55,191 nt of DNA from Candidatus Nanoarchaeia archaeon (GTDB taxonomy: Archaea > Nanobdellota > Nanobdellia > SCGC-AAA011-G17 > JAFCDX01): assembly GCA_028716945.1 (NCBI GenBank), contig JAQUOT010000001.1, forward strand, positions 347,280 through 402,470, read 5' to 3'. Under the pieces are notes generated by a model. The model did no database searches, was not told the origin of the DNA, and saw nothing but the letters and a program-made list of their open reading frames with translations. Of the stretch, positions 6,854 to 15,299 are shown piece by piece. How positions within the stretch are numbered: position 1 is the stretch's first letter; each line of letters opens with the position of its first letter. The position numbers and the translations under genes are program-made.

Positions 6854-7506
6854 TTTTTTATTTCGTTTATTATTTCTTTTTCATGACCTGCGCCAACAAT
6901 AGCAATTATACTATTATCTTGTTGCATTAGATTATATAAATTTTGTGCCATGTACTTATTTCTTTCATCTACTAAGACTAAATAGAAATTGGGGTATTGT
7001 TTTTTAACATTCTTTGTTAATTTATCTATGGTTTTTTGATCAGGAACTTTTTTCAAATCAAAATTTATTTTTTCTCTAACAAAAAGACTTTTGATGACAT
7101 CTTTAATGAATCTAAATTTTTCTTTCCAAGTTAATTTTTGAGATAGTCTCCTTAAAGTAATAGAAATATCTTGGTCAATTAGAGCAATTTGTGCATTTAT
7201 TTCTCTTGCTTCTCGTATAGCCACTCTCATTTCAGAACCAGGAGTTACTCCAACAAGTTTTCCCATCTTTTTTTCTGCAAATGCCCCAATAAAATTAAAT
7301 AAAAACCCCTTAAGTCCAAATCTTTGAATATCTCTTAGTCTTAATTTATATTTTTTCTTAGAAAGCAAAGCTTGAAATCTTGGTTTATCTAATTCTAAAG
7401 CAACTATTTCTGGTTTTTTTTCACGAATTATGGTTTTAACTTCTTCTATACTTTGTATAGCAATATGCGAAGTTCCAATTAAAGTCAGATTCTTGTAAGT
7501 TATCAT
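6826..7506 (-). CDS. TraB/PrgY-family protein
   Basis: 226 residues with the family signatures LIGTSHIAIQSIEEV, VALELDKPRF, GVTPGSEMRVAIREA and a C-terminal VGAGHEKEI. TraB-domain proteins share a fold with Tiki/erythromycin-esterase-like enzymes and were first described as pheromone-shutdown factors; GTSH and GAGHE contain the putative catalytic His/Glu residues. Archaeal members usually carry a C-terminal membrane domain. Here the protein ends after the core, and the next gene supplies a membrane protein overlapping by 28 nt. A minus-strand TATA box near 7526-7534 gives a leaderless start. Confidence 0.75.
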   Translation of the reverse strand: MITYKNLTLIGTSHIAIQSIEEVKTIIREKKPEIVALELDKPRFQALLSKKKYKLRLRDIQRFGLKGFLFNFIGAFAEKKMGKLVGVTPGSEMRVAIREAREINAQIALIDQDISITLRRLSQKLTWKEKFRFIKDVIKSLFVREKINFDLKKVPDQKTIDKLTKNVKKQYPNFYLVLVDERNKYMAQNLYNLMQQDNSIIAIVGAGHEKEIINEIKKWEYLAKKR

Positions 7507-7512
7507 TAAAAA

Positions 7513-7576
7513 GGAAAATTATATAAACTTAAAAAGTTTGCCATTAGTATCCACTCATAAAGGATTAATAAGGAGG
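7513..7576 (+). promoter_or_regulatory. Promoter and Shine-Dalgarno of the PRC-barrel gene
   Basis: TATA ATTATATAAAC (7513-7523) and AGGAGG (7571-7576) seven bases before ATG 7583. The Shine-Dalgarno decides the start against an upstream in-frame codon. The region is divergent with the TraB-family promoter. Confidence 0.65.
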
Positions 7577-7582
7577 AATAAA

Positions 7583-7873
7583 ATGTTAAGAGTCAGAAAC
7601 GTAACAGAACTTTTTGAAATGGGAGTTTACACTGATGAAGGTTCTTTCTTTGGAGTTGTAGAAGAATCAATTTTACAAGGAAATAAAATTGCTGGTTGGC
7701 GTGTAAGAGCAACAAAAGGTTCATTATTGACTAAAATGCTTGGCGGTGCAAAAGGAGTTATAGTTCCACATCCACTTGTTAAAGCAATAGATCAAGTAAT
7801 GATCATATCAAAAACAGCAATTCCATCAATGGAAGATGGTGAAAATTCTGCAATACAAGAAGATTTAGATTAA
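7583..7873 (+). CDS. PRC-barrel domain protein
   Basis: 96 residues from ATG 7583. The pattern MLRVRNVTELFEMGVYTDEG...GVVEESILQGNKIAGWRV with a following VIVPHPLVKAIDQVMII is that of archaeal PRC-barrel proteins, small beta-barrels related to RimM and photosynthetic reaction-centre H subunits and often linked to RNA or membrane complexes. The C-terminal tail is acidic. It stands at the head of the secretion locus, divergent from TraB. A role in that locus is not demonstrated. Confidence 0.7.
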   Translation: MLRVRNVTELFEMGVYTDEGSFFGVVEESILQGNKIAGWRVRATKGSLLTKMLGGAKGVIVPHPLVKAIDQVMIISKTAIPSMEDGENSAIQEDLD

Positions 7874-7957
7874 ATTTCGTTTTTTTATTAAAAATATTAT
7901 TTTTTCTTTATATTATTAAACAATAAGCTTTATAAATAATATATCCTATAAAAAGAT

Positions 7958-8539
7958 ATGGCAAGTTCACCATTGGCAGGAGCCATTGAATTTTTTCAAT
8001 CGTTTGGATTATTTGATATATTGCTGCCTTTCTTATTAGTTTTCACAATTGTTTTTGCAATTTTAGAAAAAACAATGATTTTAGGTGCAGAAGATAAGAA
8101 ACCAAAGAAAAATCTTGATTCCATGGTTTCTTTTGTTATCGCTTTATTGGTTATAGCAAGTAATAAAGTAGTTACTGCAATGACAAAAGCCTTACCTAAT
8201 ATAATTTTATTAGTTATTGTTTCAATTAGCTTTTTATTAATGATAGGAGTATTTGCAACTACAGATGAATTTGATTTAAAAAAGAAACATAAAACTTTTT
8301 ATTATATCTTTACAGTAGGTATGTTTGTGGGTGTTATAATAATATTTATGGCTTCAATTTCATCACAATCAGTTTACTGTACATCTGGTCAAGAATGTTC
8401 TTGGTTAGAAATTTCATATAATTATGTTATGAACCATTGGGGGGGTTCTGCAGTTTCAAGTATAGTTTTATTAGCGGTGATTATAGGTGCGATCTTATAT
8501 GTAACTGGATTTAAGACAAATAAAAAAGAGGAAAAATGA
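7958..8539 (+). CDS. Multipass membrane protein, paralogue 1 of 3
   Basis: 193 residues with about five hydrophobic segments. The N terminus FQSFGLFDILLPFLLVFTIVFAILEKT aligns with the next two proteins (YLLPFLLVFSIVFALLEK and YFLPIFTFLFIFAALYALLDK), each followed by a KILG or MILG turn. The three genes overlap or abut (8536, 9068) and form one operon. No known family recognised. The position just before the coiled-coil and ATPase genes suggests a membrane part of the type IV pilus-like machine (inference). Confidence 0.6.
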   Translation: MASSPLAGAIEFFQSFGLFDILLPFLLVFTIVFAILEKTMILGAEDKKPKKNLDSMVSFVIALLVIASNKVVTAMTKALPNIILLVIVSISFLLMIGVFATTDEFDLKKKHKTFYYIFTVGMFVGVIIIFMASISSQSVYCTSGQECSWLEISYNYVMNHWGGSAVSSIVLLAVIIGAILYVTGFKTNKKEEK

Positions 8540-9066
8540 GTGTAGCTTCAACATTTCAATCATTACAGGCAATGGGAGTATATGAATATTTACTTCCTTT
8601 CTTACTAGTATTTTCAATAGTTTTTGCTTTATTAGAAAAATTAAAGATTCTAGGAAAGGATAAAGAAGAGAATCCAAAAACAAATATTAATGTTGTAGTT
8701 TCTTTGGTAATGGGTGCATTATTAATTGCACAACCACAAATAGTTTACCTAATAAATCAATTTTTACCAAAAGTTTCTTTGTTAATTATAGTTGCTTTAA
8801 TGTTTTTAATGGTCGCAGGAATGTTTGGAACGCCTACTGAAGATTGGGGAGGAATAGCTTTGGTTGTTGCTTTAATAATTTCAATACTTGGAATTATATG
8901 GGCATTATCTCCTAGCGCAGGATTATATATGCCAACTTGGTTCCATCCTACTGATGAAGATAAAGCTTGGGTAATTTTAATAGGTACAATTGTAGTTGTA
9001 GTAGCAATGTTTAGTAGAAAAGAAGCAAAGACACCAAAATCTTTGAAAGATTATATATTCAAATAA
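8536..9066 (+). CDS. Multipass membrane protein, paralogue 2 of 3
   Basis: 176 residues, starting with ATGA overlap on the previous stop (translational coupling). It shares the MGVYEYLLPFLLVFSIVFALLEKLKILG block with its neighbours. Hydrophobic segments lie at about 15-35, 55-75, 80-100, 110-130 and 148-166, and the C terminus is Lys-rich. Confidence 0.6.
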   Translation: MSVASTFQSLQAMGVYEYLLPFLLVFSIVFALLEKLKILGKDKEENPKTNINVVVSLVMGALLIAQPQIVYLINQFLPKVSLLIIVALMFLMVAGMFGTPTEDWGGIALVVALIISILGIIWALSPSAGLYMPTWFHPTDEDKAWVILIGTIVVVVAMFSRKEAKTPKSLKDYIFK

Positions 9067-9067
9067 A

Positions 9068-9595
9068 ATGGCAACTTTAATGGATATGGGTTTGTTAAAT
9101 TATTTTTTACCAATTTTTACTTTCTTATTTATTTTTGCGGCATTATACGCTTTATTAGATAAAACAAAAATTCTTGGAGATAATAGTGCATTAAAATTTA
9201 TAGCAGCATTTTCTGTTGCTATGATAACTTTATTTACAGCTTCAATTACCGATTTAATTAATTATGTTATTCCTTGGTTTGTTTTTATTGCAATATTTTT
9301 AATTTTATTATTTGGAGTATTGATGCACTTTGGAATAAAAGAAGAAAATATTTGGAATAATCTAAGTATGTGGACAGTAATGATAATCGCATTTTTAATT
9401 TTATTAATCGGATTAACTCAAGTATTTGGAGATGTATTTACTCCTTACCAAACCGTAGGAAATACAACCAAAACAATTAGTTCTGAAACTTTAAGAACCT
9501 TATTTCATCCAAGAACTTTAGGAGCTATATTCATGTTAATAATCGCTTCATTAACTGTTAGATTTGTAGGTCACCAAGTTGGTGGAAGTAAATAA
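9068..9595 (+). CDS. Multipass membrane protein, paralogue 3 of 3
   Basis: 175 residues, starting one base after the previous stop. MGLLNYFLPIFTFLFIFAALYALLDKTKILG matches the paralogue block, and about five membrane helices are predicted. It closes the three-gene operon and converges on the coiled-coil genes of the opposite strand. Confidence 0.6.
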   Translation: MATLMDMGLLNYFLPIFTFLFIFAALYALLDKTKILGDNSALKFIAAFSVAMITLFTASITDLINYVIPWFVFIAIFLILLFGVLMHFGIKEENIWNNLSMWTVMIIAFLILLIGLTQVFGDVFTPYQTVGNTTKTISSETLRTLFHPRTLGAIFMLIIASLTVRFVGHQVGGSK

Positions 9596-9598
9596 AAA

Positions 9599-10171
9599 TT
9601 ATCTTTTTTTCTTTAAATCTTCTGTTATTTTGTTTAATTCTCTAATATTTGTTGCTAAAGGCTGCATTATTCTTTCTAGAACTTTTTCAAGAGCTTTCAT
9701 CTCTGCTCCAACATTTGTCATAGTTTGATGATAATCTTCTATTTTACCAATAACTGCATTTTGTAAATTTCCAAATCTCTCTTCAATTCTTATTACTTCT
9801 TGTTTTATTGATCTTATATCGGTATTAATTTTTTCTCTCCATATTGCGATATTTCCAACATTGGTCATTAATTCTTCCCATTTTTCATTAACTACTGCTT
9901 CTGTTATTTCTTCTATTTGTTCTTGGAAATCTCTTCTTGGTTGTTCTGTCATTGGAACTGAAGTAGCAGGTATCAAAGGAGTATTTGGAATATCTTCCAT
10001 AGGTTCTTCAGAGGATTCTTCTGGTATTTCTGGTTCAGCAGAAGGAGCTTCTTCCATTGCTTGTGTTGCAATTTCTTCTTTAGGTAACATAGAAGGTTGC
10101 ATTCCACTAATTCCTGGATTATCAGAATTTCTTGCTACACCTTCTTTTATATCTCTAAAATCGTTTGCCAT
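9599..10171 (-). CDS. Coiled-coil protein with acidic Pro-rich N terminus
   Basis: 190 residues. Residues 1-80 are low-complexity, acidic and Pro-rich (EEIATQAMEEAPSAEPEIPEE). Residues about 85-190 form a long coiled coil with EKWEELMTNVGNIAIWREKI. The W-based entry into the coil and the context recall archaellum accessory FlaC/FlaD-type proteins that sit beside the FlaI ATPase, but similarity is too weak for a firm call. It is in one operon with the next coiled-coil gene, opposite in direction to the ATPase gene. Confidence 0.55.
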   Translation of the reverse strand: MANDFRDIKEGVARNSDNPGISGMQPSMLPKEEIATQAMEEAPSAEPEIPEESSEEPMEDIPNTPLIPATSVPMTEQPRRDFQEQIEEITEAVVNEKWEELMTNVGNIAIWREKINTDIRSIKQEVIRIEERFGNLQNAVIGKIEDYHQTMTNVGAEMKALEKVLERIMQPLATNIRELNKITEDLKKKR

Positions 10172-10174
10172 TAT

Positions 10175-10525
10175 TTACCTCTTTTCTTTTACCAGCTTTA
10201 TAACCTCTGCTTCGGTTACAAATTTCATAGGGTCCCACAACTTAATATACTTTTCTAAAATTAATAAATTTTCCTTTCTAGCAAAATTTTCCATCTCTTT
10301 TATGAAATGTCTCATCATTTCTTTATTATTAGATAATTCTTCTTTTAAATCCCTTAAATCGGTATTTATAATCTTTATTTCTTGTATAATTCTTTTATAC
10401 TCTTCTAGCATATTTTGATTAACGACTAGCAATTTCTCTCTTAAAATGTTCTGCTTTTCTTCAAGAACTCTTATTCTAGCATTTAAATCTGCTAGAACGT
10501 TTTCAGCTGTTGTCACCTCAGGCAT
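10175..10525 (-). CDS. Coiled-coil protein (116 aa)
   Basis: Helical throughout (VLADLNARIRVLEEKQNILREKL; DLRDLKEELSNNKEMMRHFI). The last residues, KYIKLWDPMKFVTEAEVIKL, contain a WDPMKFVTEAEV motif suited to a docking tail. It is the first gene of a two-gene minus-strand operon, three bases from the next start. It may be a cytoplasmic accessory of the adjacent ATPase (inference). Confidence 0.55.
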   Translation of the reverse strand: MPEVTTAENVLADLNARIRVLEEKQNILREKLLVVNQNMLEEYKRIIQEIKIINTDLRDLKEELSNNKEMMRHFIKEMENFARKENLLILEKYIKLWDPMKFVTEAEVIKLVKEKR

Positions 10526-10589
10526 TTTAAATCGAAAGTTTTAATAGTTATAATTATTAAAGTATATAAACCCCTATATAAATGTATTT

Positions 10590-12905
10590 ATGTATAAAAT
10601 GTTATTTAGCAAGAAAACAAAGCCAGGTGATTACGAAGTAATAAAAGAAGGTAATGAAGAAATTATGTGGATGAATTATAATAATTATTCATTCTCTCCT
10701 TCAATTGAAGATAGCGATATTTGTATGTCCAAAACAATAGAATATTTAATACAAAATCCAAGTGTACATAAAATTGTTTTTTCTCAGTATGGTAAAAATT
10801 ATGAATATAGTTTTGATAACACTTCGATGTTGATAGAAATAGCAAACATACACAATTATTTTTTAAAACAGAAAAAAATTTTATCTTTGGGTGCAATGGG
10901 AACAAGTTTAGAATGTACTACTTGTTTGCCCGAAAGATTATCTCAAGTTCAATACATAATTCTTAATTTGTTAAGATCAGACCCAATTGGAGCTTACGTA
11001 GAATTGAAAAGATTAGTTAGAGAAGAAACAATTTTACAGGGAAAAACTACAATACCTAAATGTTCAGAATGCAGACAACATTATATTAATTTATTGAGTT
11101 TAGTAAAAAACTTTTTAGACCAAACAAAATTAATTGCTATGGCAAAACCATATATTGATGGTTATCAAATTGGAACAAGGGAAGTCTACAGAAAAATTTT
11201 CAGAGCAGTAATAACTCCAGATTTTATGTATACTAGATTAATGGCAGATCCTCCTCTAAATGGAGAAGAGATAGATGCTTATTCGATTGATGCAAAAACA
11301 AATGTAACTATTTTTAGAACTCCCGGAGATATAAAATTATTATATCACCTAGAACCTCCTGAATTTAAAATTTCTGAAGATAAATATATGTTATTAACTT
11401 TAGCAAAATCTGTTTTATCAGAACACAAACCAAAAGCAGAAGAGTTCGTAGATCCAGAAAGAATAAGAAGAACTTTTTTTAATATAGGAAAAGATTTGCT
11501 TACTGAATTAGCAACCCATAGAGGTATAGAAATTTCTTATAACGAAATAGAAGAGTTAGCAGATATCTTAGTTAGATATACTGTTGGTTTTGGATTAATT
11601 GAAATTTTATTAAATGATAAAAAAGTACAAGATATTTCTATAAATGGTCCTATAGGACAAACTCCAATATTTTTAGTACATGCGGATTATGATGAATGTG
11701 TTACAAATATTTATCCAAGCTTAGATGATGGAGAAGGATGGGCAACCAAATTTAGATTATTATCCGGAAGACCTTTAGACGAAGCAAATCCTGTTTTAGA
11801 TACAGAATTAACTCTTCCAAATTCAAGAAACAGAGTAGCAATAATCACTAGACCATTAAATCCCAGCGGTTTGGCTTTTTCATTAAGAAGACACAGAGAC
11901 AAACCTTGGACTTTGCCCTTATACATTGAGAATAGAATGTTGTCTCCTTTAGCAGCTGGTTTAATTAGTTTTTTAATTGATGGAGCAAGAACAATGATTG
12001 TTGCAGGTACAAGAGGTTCTGGTAAAACCAGTTTCTTAGATTCTTGTTTGTTAGAAATAATGAGAAAGTTTAGAATAATTACTGTTGAAGATACCTTCGA
12101 ATTAAGTACAGATAAACTTCGTGATCTTGGTTATAATATTCAACCTATGAAAGTAAGAGCTGCTTTAATGGGAAAATCTTCTGAAATTGCAGCAGACGAA
12201 GGCATAAGAACTTCATTAAGAATGGGAGATTCTTCTTTAATAGTTGGAGAAATTAGAAGCACAGAAGCTTTAGCTTTGTACGAAGCAATGCGTGTCGGTG
12301 CTCTTGCTAATGTAGTAGCAGGAACAATTCATGGAGATAGTCCTTATGGTGTTTTTGATAGAGTTGTAAATGATTTAAAAGTTCCTAGAACAAGTTTCAA
12401 AGCTACAGATATAATAGTTATTTGTAACCCAATAAGGAGTCCAGATGGAATGCATAAATGGAGAAGAATAACTCAAATTACTGAAGTAAGAAAAGAATGG
12501 GAAGAGGACCCTTTAAAAGAAAATGGTTTTGTAGATTTAATGAAATATGATTCAAAAACAGATTCTCTACAACCAACTGATGCTTTAATTAATGGGGAAT
12601 CAGATGTTATAAAAAGTATAGCCGGAAATATAAAAGAATGGGCAGGAAATTGGGATGCAGTATGGAATAATATCCTATTAAGAGCAAAATTAAAAGAGAC
12701 TTTAGTTAAATATTCTAAAATGACTAACATGCCAGAATTATTAGAATCAGAAACAGTTGTTTTATTTAATGACATATTTCATAAAGTTTCTGGTGATGTA
12801 AAGACAGAAACAGGAAAATTAGATAATAAAAAAATATTTTTTAGATGGGAAGACGAATTGAAAAAGTATATTAAACAAAAAACATTTGAAAAATCTAGAA
12901 TATAA
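10590..12905 (+). CDS. Type II/IV secretion (TadA/FlaI/GspE-like) ATPase
   Basis: 771 residues. The N-terminal third is lineage-specific and contains CTTC and CSEC pairs that may bind zinc. The T2SSE domain occupies about 290-640: Walker A GTRGSGKTS near 475, Walker B-type SLIVGEIRSTEA near 550, then the histidine box GTIHGDSPYGVFDRVV. It powers assembly of archaeal type IV pili or archaella by driving conformational change in the TadC/FlaJ platform, encoded next. TATA AGTATATAAAC lies 25 nt before ATG 10590 (leaderless). Confidence 0.88.
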   Translation: MYKMLFSKKTKPGDYEVIKEGNEEIMWMNYNNYSFSPSIEDSDICMSKTIEYLIQNPSVHKIVFSQYGKNYEYSFDNTSMLIEIANIHNYFLKQKKILSLGAMGTSLECTTCLPERLSQVQYIILNLLRSDPIGAYVELKRLVREETILQGKTTIPKCSECRQHYINLLSLVKNFLDQTKLIAMAKPYIDGYQIGTREVYRKIFRAVITPDFMYTRLMADPPLNGEEIDAYSIDAKTNVTIFRTPGDIKLLYHLEPPEFKISEDKYMLLTLAKSVLSEHKPKAEEFVDPERIRRTFFNIGKDLLTELATHRGIEISYNEIEELADILVRYTVGFGLIEILLNDKKVQDISINGPIGQTPIFLVHADYDECVTNIYPSLDDGEGWATKFRLLSGRPLDEANPVLDTELTLPNSRNRVAIITRPLNPSGLAFSLRRHRDKPWTLPLYIENRMLSPLAAGLISFLIDGARTMIVAGTRGSGKTSFLDSCLLEIMRKFRIITVEDTFELSTDKLRDLGYNIQPMKVRAALMGKSSEIAADEGIRTSLRMGDSSLIVGEIRSTEALALYEAMRVGALANVVAGTIHGDSPYGVFDRVVNDLKVPRTSFKATDIIVICNPIRSPDGMHKWRRITQITEVRKEWEEDPLKENGFVDLMKYDSKTDSLQPTDALINGESDVIKSIAGNIKEWAGNWDAVWNNILLRAKLKETLVKYSKMTNMPELLESETVVLFNDIFHKVSGDVKTETGKLDNKKIFFRWEDELKKYIKQKTFEKSRI

Positions 12906-12919
12906 GAGGTGGGAGTATA
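12906..12919 (+). promoter_or_regulatory. Shine-Dalgarno supporting an ATA start for the TadC-like gene
   Basis: GAGGTGGG (12906-12913) directly follows the ATPase stop, and the in-frame codon at the right distance is ATA 12917. No ATG, GTG or TTG lies in this frame until ATG 13046. Confidence 0.5.
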
Positions 12920-15139
12920 GCTGATAAAGAAACAGAAAAGATTATTGCAAGATATGAAGAATTATTAAAAGGAAAAATAGAAACAGAAGACGTTGATACT
13001 CCTATAAAATTTTCTCATGAATATGAAGAGTTTAGGGCAGAGTTAATGCCAAAAACTTCTTCTAGATATGAATCTTTGTGTAATCTTGCAGAAAAAATAA
13101 TTACAATAAAACCAAATGAAAATACCAGACCAAAATTAGAAAAAGCAATAGAAATAACTCACTTAGACATAAGTCCAAACGGTGCAACAAGCTTAGCTGT
13201 TTTAGCTGCTATATTTTTAGTATTAATTGCAATTCTGCTTTCGGCTGGTTCTTATTTGTTATCTACTCCAGAACAAGGAGCTGTTAATACTGAAACAAGT
13301 TTAAATGAACAAGGCACTGGAACACCAATGTTATTTTTTCCATTGATATTAATTATACTTGCTGCAGTTATTTTAAAACCATTATCAAATGCCCCAATTT
13401 ATTTTGCAAATAAATGGCGTTTGAAAGCTAGCAATCAGATGGTTCTTTGCGTTTTATATATTGTTATGTATATGCGTCATACCTCAAATTTAGAGCACGC
13501 AATTAAATTTGCAACAGAGCACATTGGTCCCCCATTATCTTTAGATTTTAGAAAAGTTTTTTGGGATATAGAAACAGGGAAATATTCTACAATAAAAGAA
13601 TCTTTAAATGCTTATTTGGAAAATTGGAGAGATTATAATTTAGAATTTGTAAATTCTTTTCATTTGATTGAATCTTCTTTGTTAGAACCTTCTGAAGAAA
13701 GAAGAATACAATTGCTCGATAAAGCACTTGATGTTATGTTAACTGGAACATATGAAAAAATGTTGCATTATGCTCAAGAATTAAAAAATCCAATTACAAT
13801 GTTACATATGCTTGGAGTAATATTGCCTATCTTGGGATTAATCATATTTCCTTTAGTTTCTTCTTTTATGGGAGGATTAGTTAAATGGTATCATCTGGCA
13901 TTGCTTTATGATGTTATTTTACCTTTAGCAGTATTTACTTTTGGTTATGATGTTCTTAGTAAAAGACCTACAGGTTATGGAGAATCTTCAATAGAACAAG
14001 ATATGTTGAAAGAAAAAAAATCAAAATTCTTTCCAGCAATTGTAATAATCTTATTCTGTTTTGTAGGATTATCCCCTTTATTTTTACATGCAGCTTACCC
14101 AAATCAAGATTATCAATTTTATAAATTTGGAAATTTTTCAGATTTTAGATGTGATAAAATAGTTGAATCAGGAAAAACAACAACTGAATGTATTGGTCCA
14201 TTTGGTTTAGGAGCAGTATTATTAAGTTTATTTTTCCCATTGGGTTTGGCTTTAGGTTTATCAATTTATTATAAAGGAATGGCCAAAGATTTAGTTAAAA
14301 TGAGAGAAGAAACAAAATCTCTTGAAAAAGAATTTGCTTCTTCATTATTCCAATTAGGTAATAGACTTGAAGATGGTATCCCCGCAGAATTAGCAGTAGG
14401 TACGGTTGCACAAAATATGTCTAGTACTCCTACTGGAGATTTTTTCAGAATAGTTAGCGTTAATATAAGAAACTTAGGAATGAATTTAAAAGAAGCAATT
14501 TTCAATGAAAAAACAGGAGCAATTTTATCTTATCCTTCAACATTAGTTCAATCTTCTATGGAGGTTTTATTAGAAAGCGTTAAAAAAGGCCCAAGAGTTG
14601 CTGCAAGATCTTTGATTAGCATTTCAAATTACGTTGATGAAATTCACAGAGTAAATGAAAGATTAAAAGATTTATTAACAGAAATAGTTTCTTCTATGAA
14701 ATCTCAAATTTCTTTTATGGCTCCAGTTATAGCAGGAATTGTTGTTGGAATTGGATCTATGATTAGTGGGATAATTGCTAATATGTCAACATTATTTGGA
14801 AATATTAGTTCCAACGCAGGAGAAGGAGCAACTATTGGAGGAAATATTATGGCTGCAGCAAATTTATTTAAAGTTAAAGATATAATCCCCTCCTTTTATT
14901 TCCAACTCGTTGTAGGTGTTTATGTTGTAGAAATTATTTATATTTTAACAATACTAGCAAATGGTATAGAAAATGGTCCAGATAAATTAAATGAAAAATA
15001 TTTACTTGGTAAAAATTTATTTAGGGGAGCAATGTTATACTTTATATTGGCTTTTGTGGTAATCTTCTTATTTAATTTATTAGCTTCAACAATCTTAGGT
15101 AGCTCAAACTTAACTTCTGGATTGTCTTCTGGAGGTTAA
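12917..15139 (+). CDS. TadC/FlaJ-like type IV pilus platform protein
   Basis: About 740 residues if translation begins at ATA 12917, or 697 from ATG 13046. The 43 codons in between are open and protein-like (ADKETEKIIARYEELLKGK), and a Shine-Dalgarno precedes the ATA. The protein has two T2SSF-type cytoplasmic regions (about 145-260 and 430-590 from the ATG) framed by roughly nine membrane helices. This is the polytopic platform that works with the secretion ATPase. It follows the ATPase by 11 nt in the same operon. The length and duplicated F domain are typical of archaeal FlaJ/TadC fusions. Confidence 0.82.
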   Translation: MADKETEKIIARYEELLKGKIETEDVDTPIKFSHEYEEFRAELMPKTSSRYESLCNLAEKIITIKPNENTRPKLEKAIEITHLDISPNGATSLAVLAAIFLVLIAILLSAGSYLLSTPEQGAVNTETSLNEQGTGTPMLFFPLILIILAAVILKPLSNAPIYFANKWRLKASNQMVLCVLYIVMYMRHTSNLEHAIKFATEHIGPPLSLDFRKVFWDIETGKYSTIKESLNAYLENWRDYNLEFVNSFHLIESSLLEPSEERRIQLLDKALDVMLTGTYEKMLHYAQELKNPITMLHMLGVILPILGLIIFPLVSSFMGGLVKWYHLALLYDVILPLAVFTFGYDVLSKRPTGYGESSIEQDMLKEKKSKFFPAIVIILFCFVGLSPLFLHAAYPNQDYQFYKFGNFSDFRCDKIVESGKTTTECIGPFGLGAVLLSLFFPLGLALGLSIYYKGMAKDLVKMREETKSLEKEFASSLFQLGNRLEDGIPAELAVGTVAQNMSSTPTGDFFRIVSVNIRNLGMNLKEAIFNEKTGAILSYPSTLVQSSMEVLLESVKKGPRVAARSLISISNYVDEIHRVNERLKDLLTEIVSSMKSQISFMAPVIAGIVVGIGSMISGIIANMSTLFGNISSNAGEGATIGGNIMAAANLFKVKDIIPSFYFQLVVGVYVVEIIYILTILANGIENGPDKLNEKYLLGKNLFRGAMLYFILAFVVIFLFNLLASTILGSSNLTSGLSSGG

Positions 15140-15173
15140 TAAAGTTTATATATTATATTAAAATAAAGATACC

Positions 15174-15299
15174 ATGGAAATAGAATCAAAACAACTTAAA
15201 ACAATAGGATTTTTAATTTTATTACTAATTATAATTTATTTTCTCTATCGTATTATAAGATATACAATTCTTGGGGGGATTTTTGGTGCAATCGCGTAA
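15174..15299 (+). CDS. Small single-pass membrane protein (41 aa)
   Basis: ATG 15174 to TAA 15297-15299. MEIESKQLKTIGFLILLLII starts a membrane span that runs on into IYFLYR. It overlaps the start of the next gene by 14 nt. TATA TTATATATT near 15146-15155 would make it the first cistron after the platform gene with a near-leaderless transcript. Function unknown; probably part of the pilus machine. Confidence 0.5.
   Translation: MEIESKQLKTIGFLILLLIIIYFLYRIIRYTILGGIFGAIA

Noticed and set aside
9861-10418. 185-codon plus-strand frame opposite the coiled-coil genes
   Set aside because: Ser/Ile-rich shadow of the acidic and coiled-coil coding sequence, spanning the gap of two good minus-strand genes, with no promoter or ribosome site.
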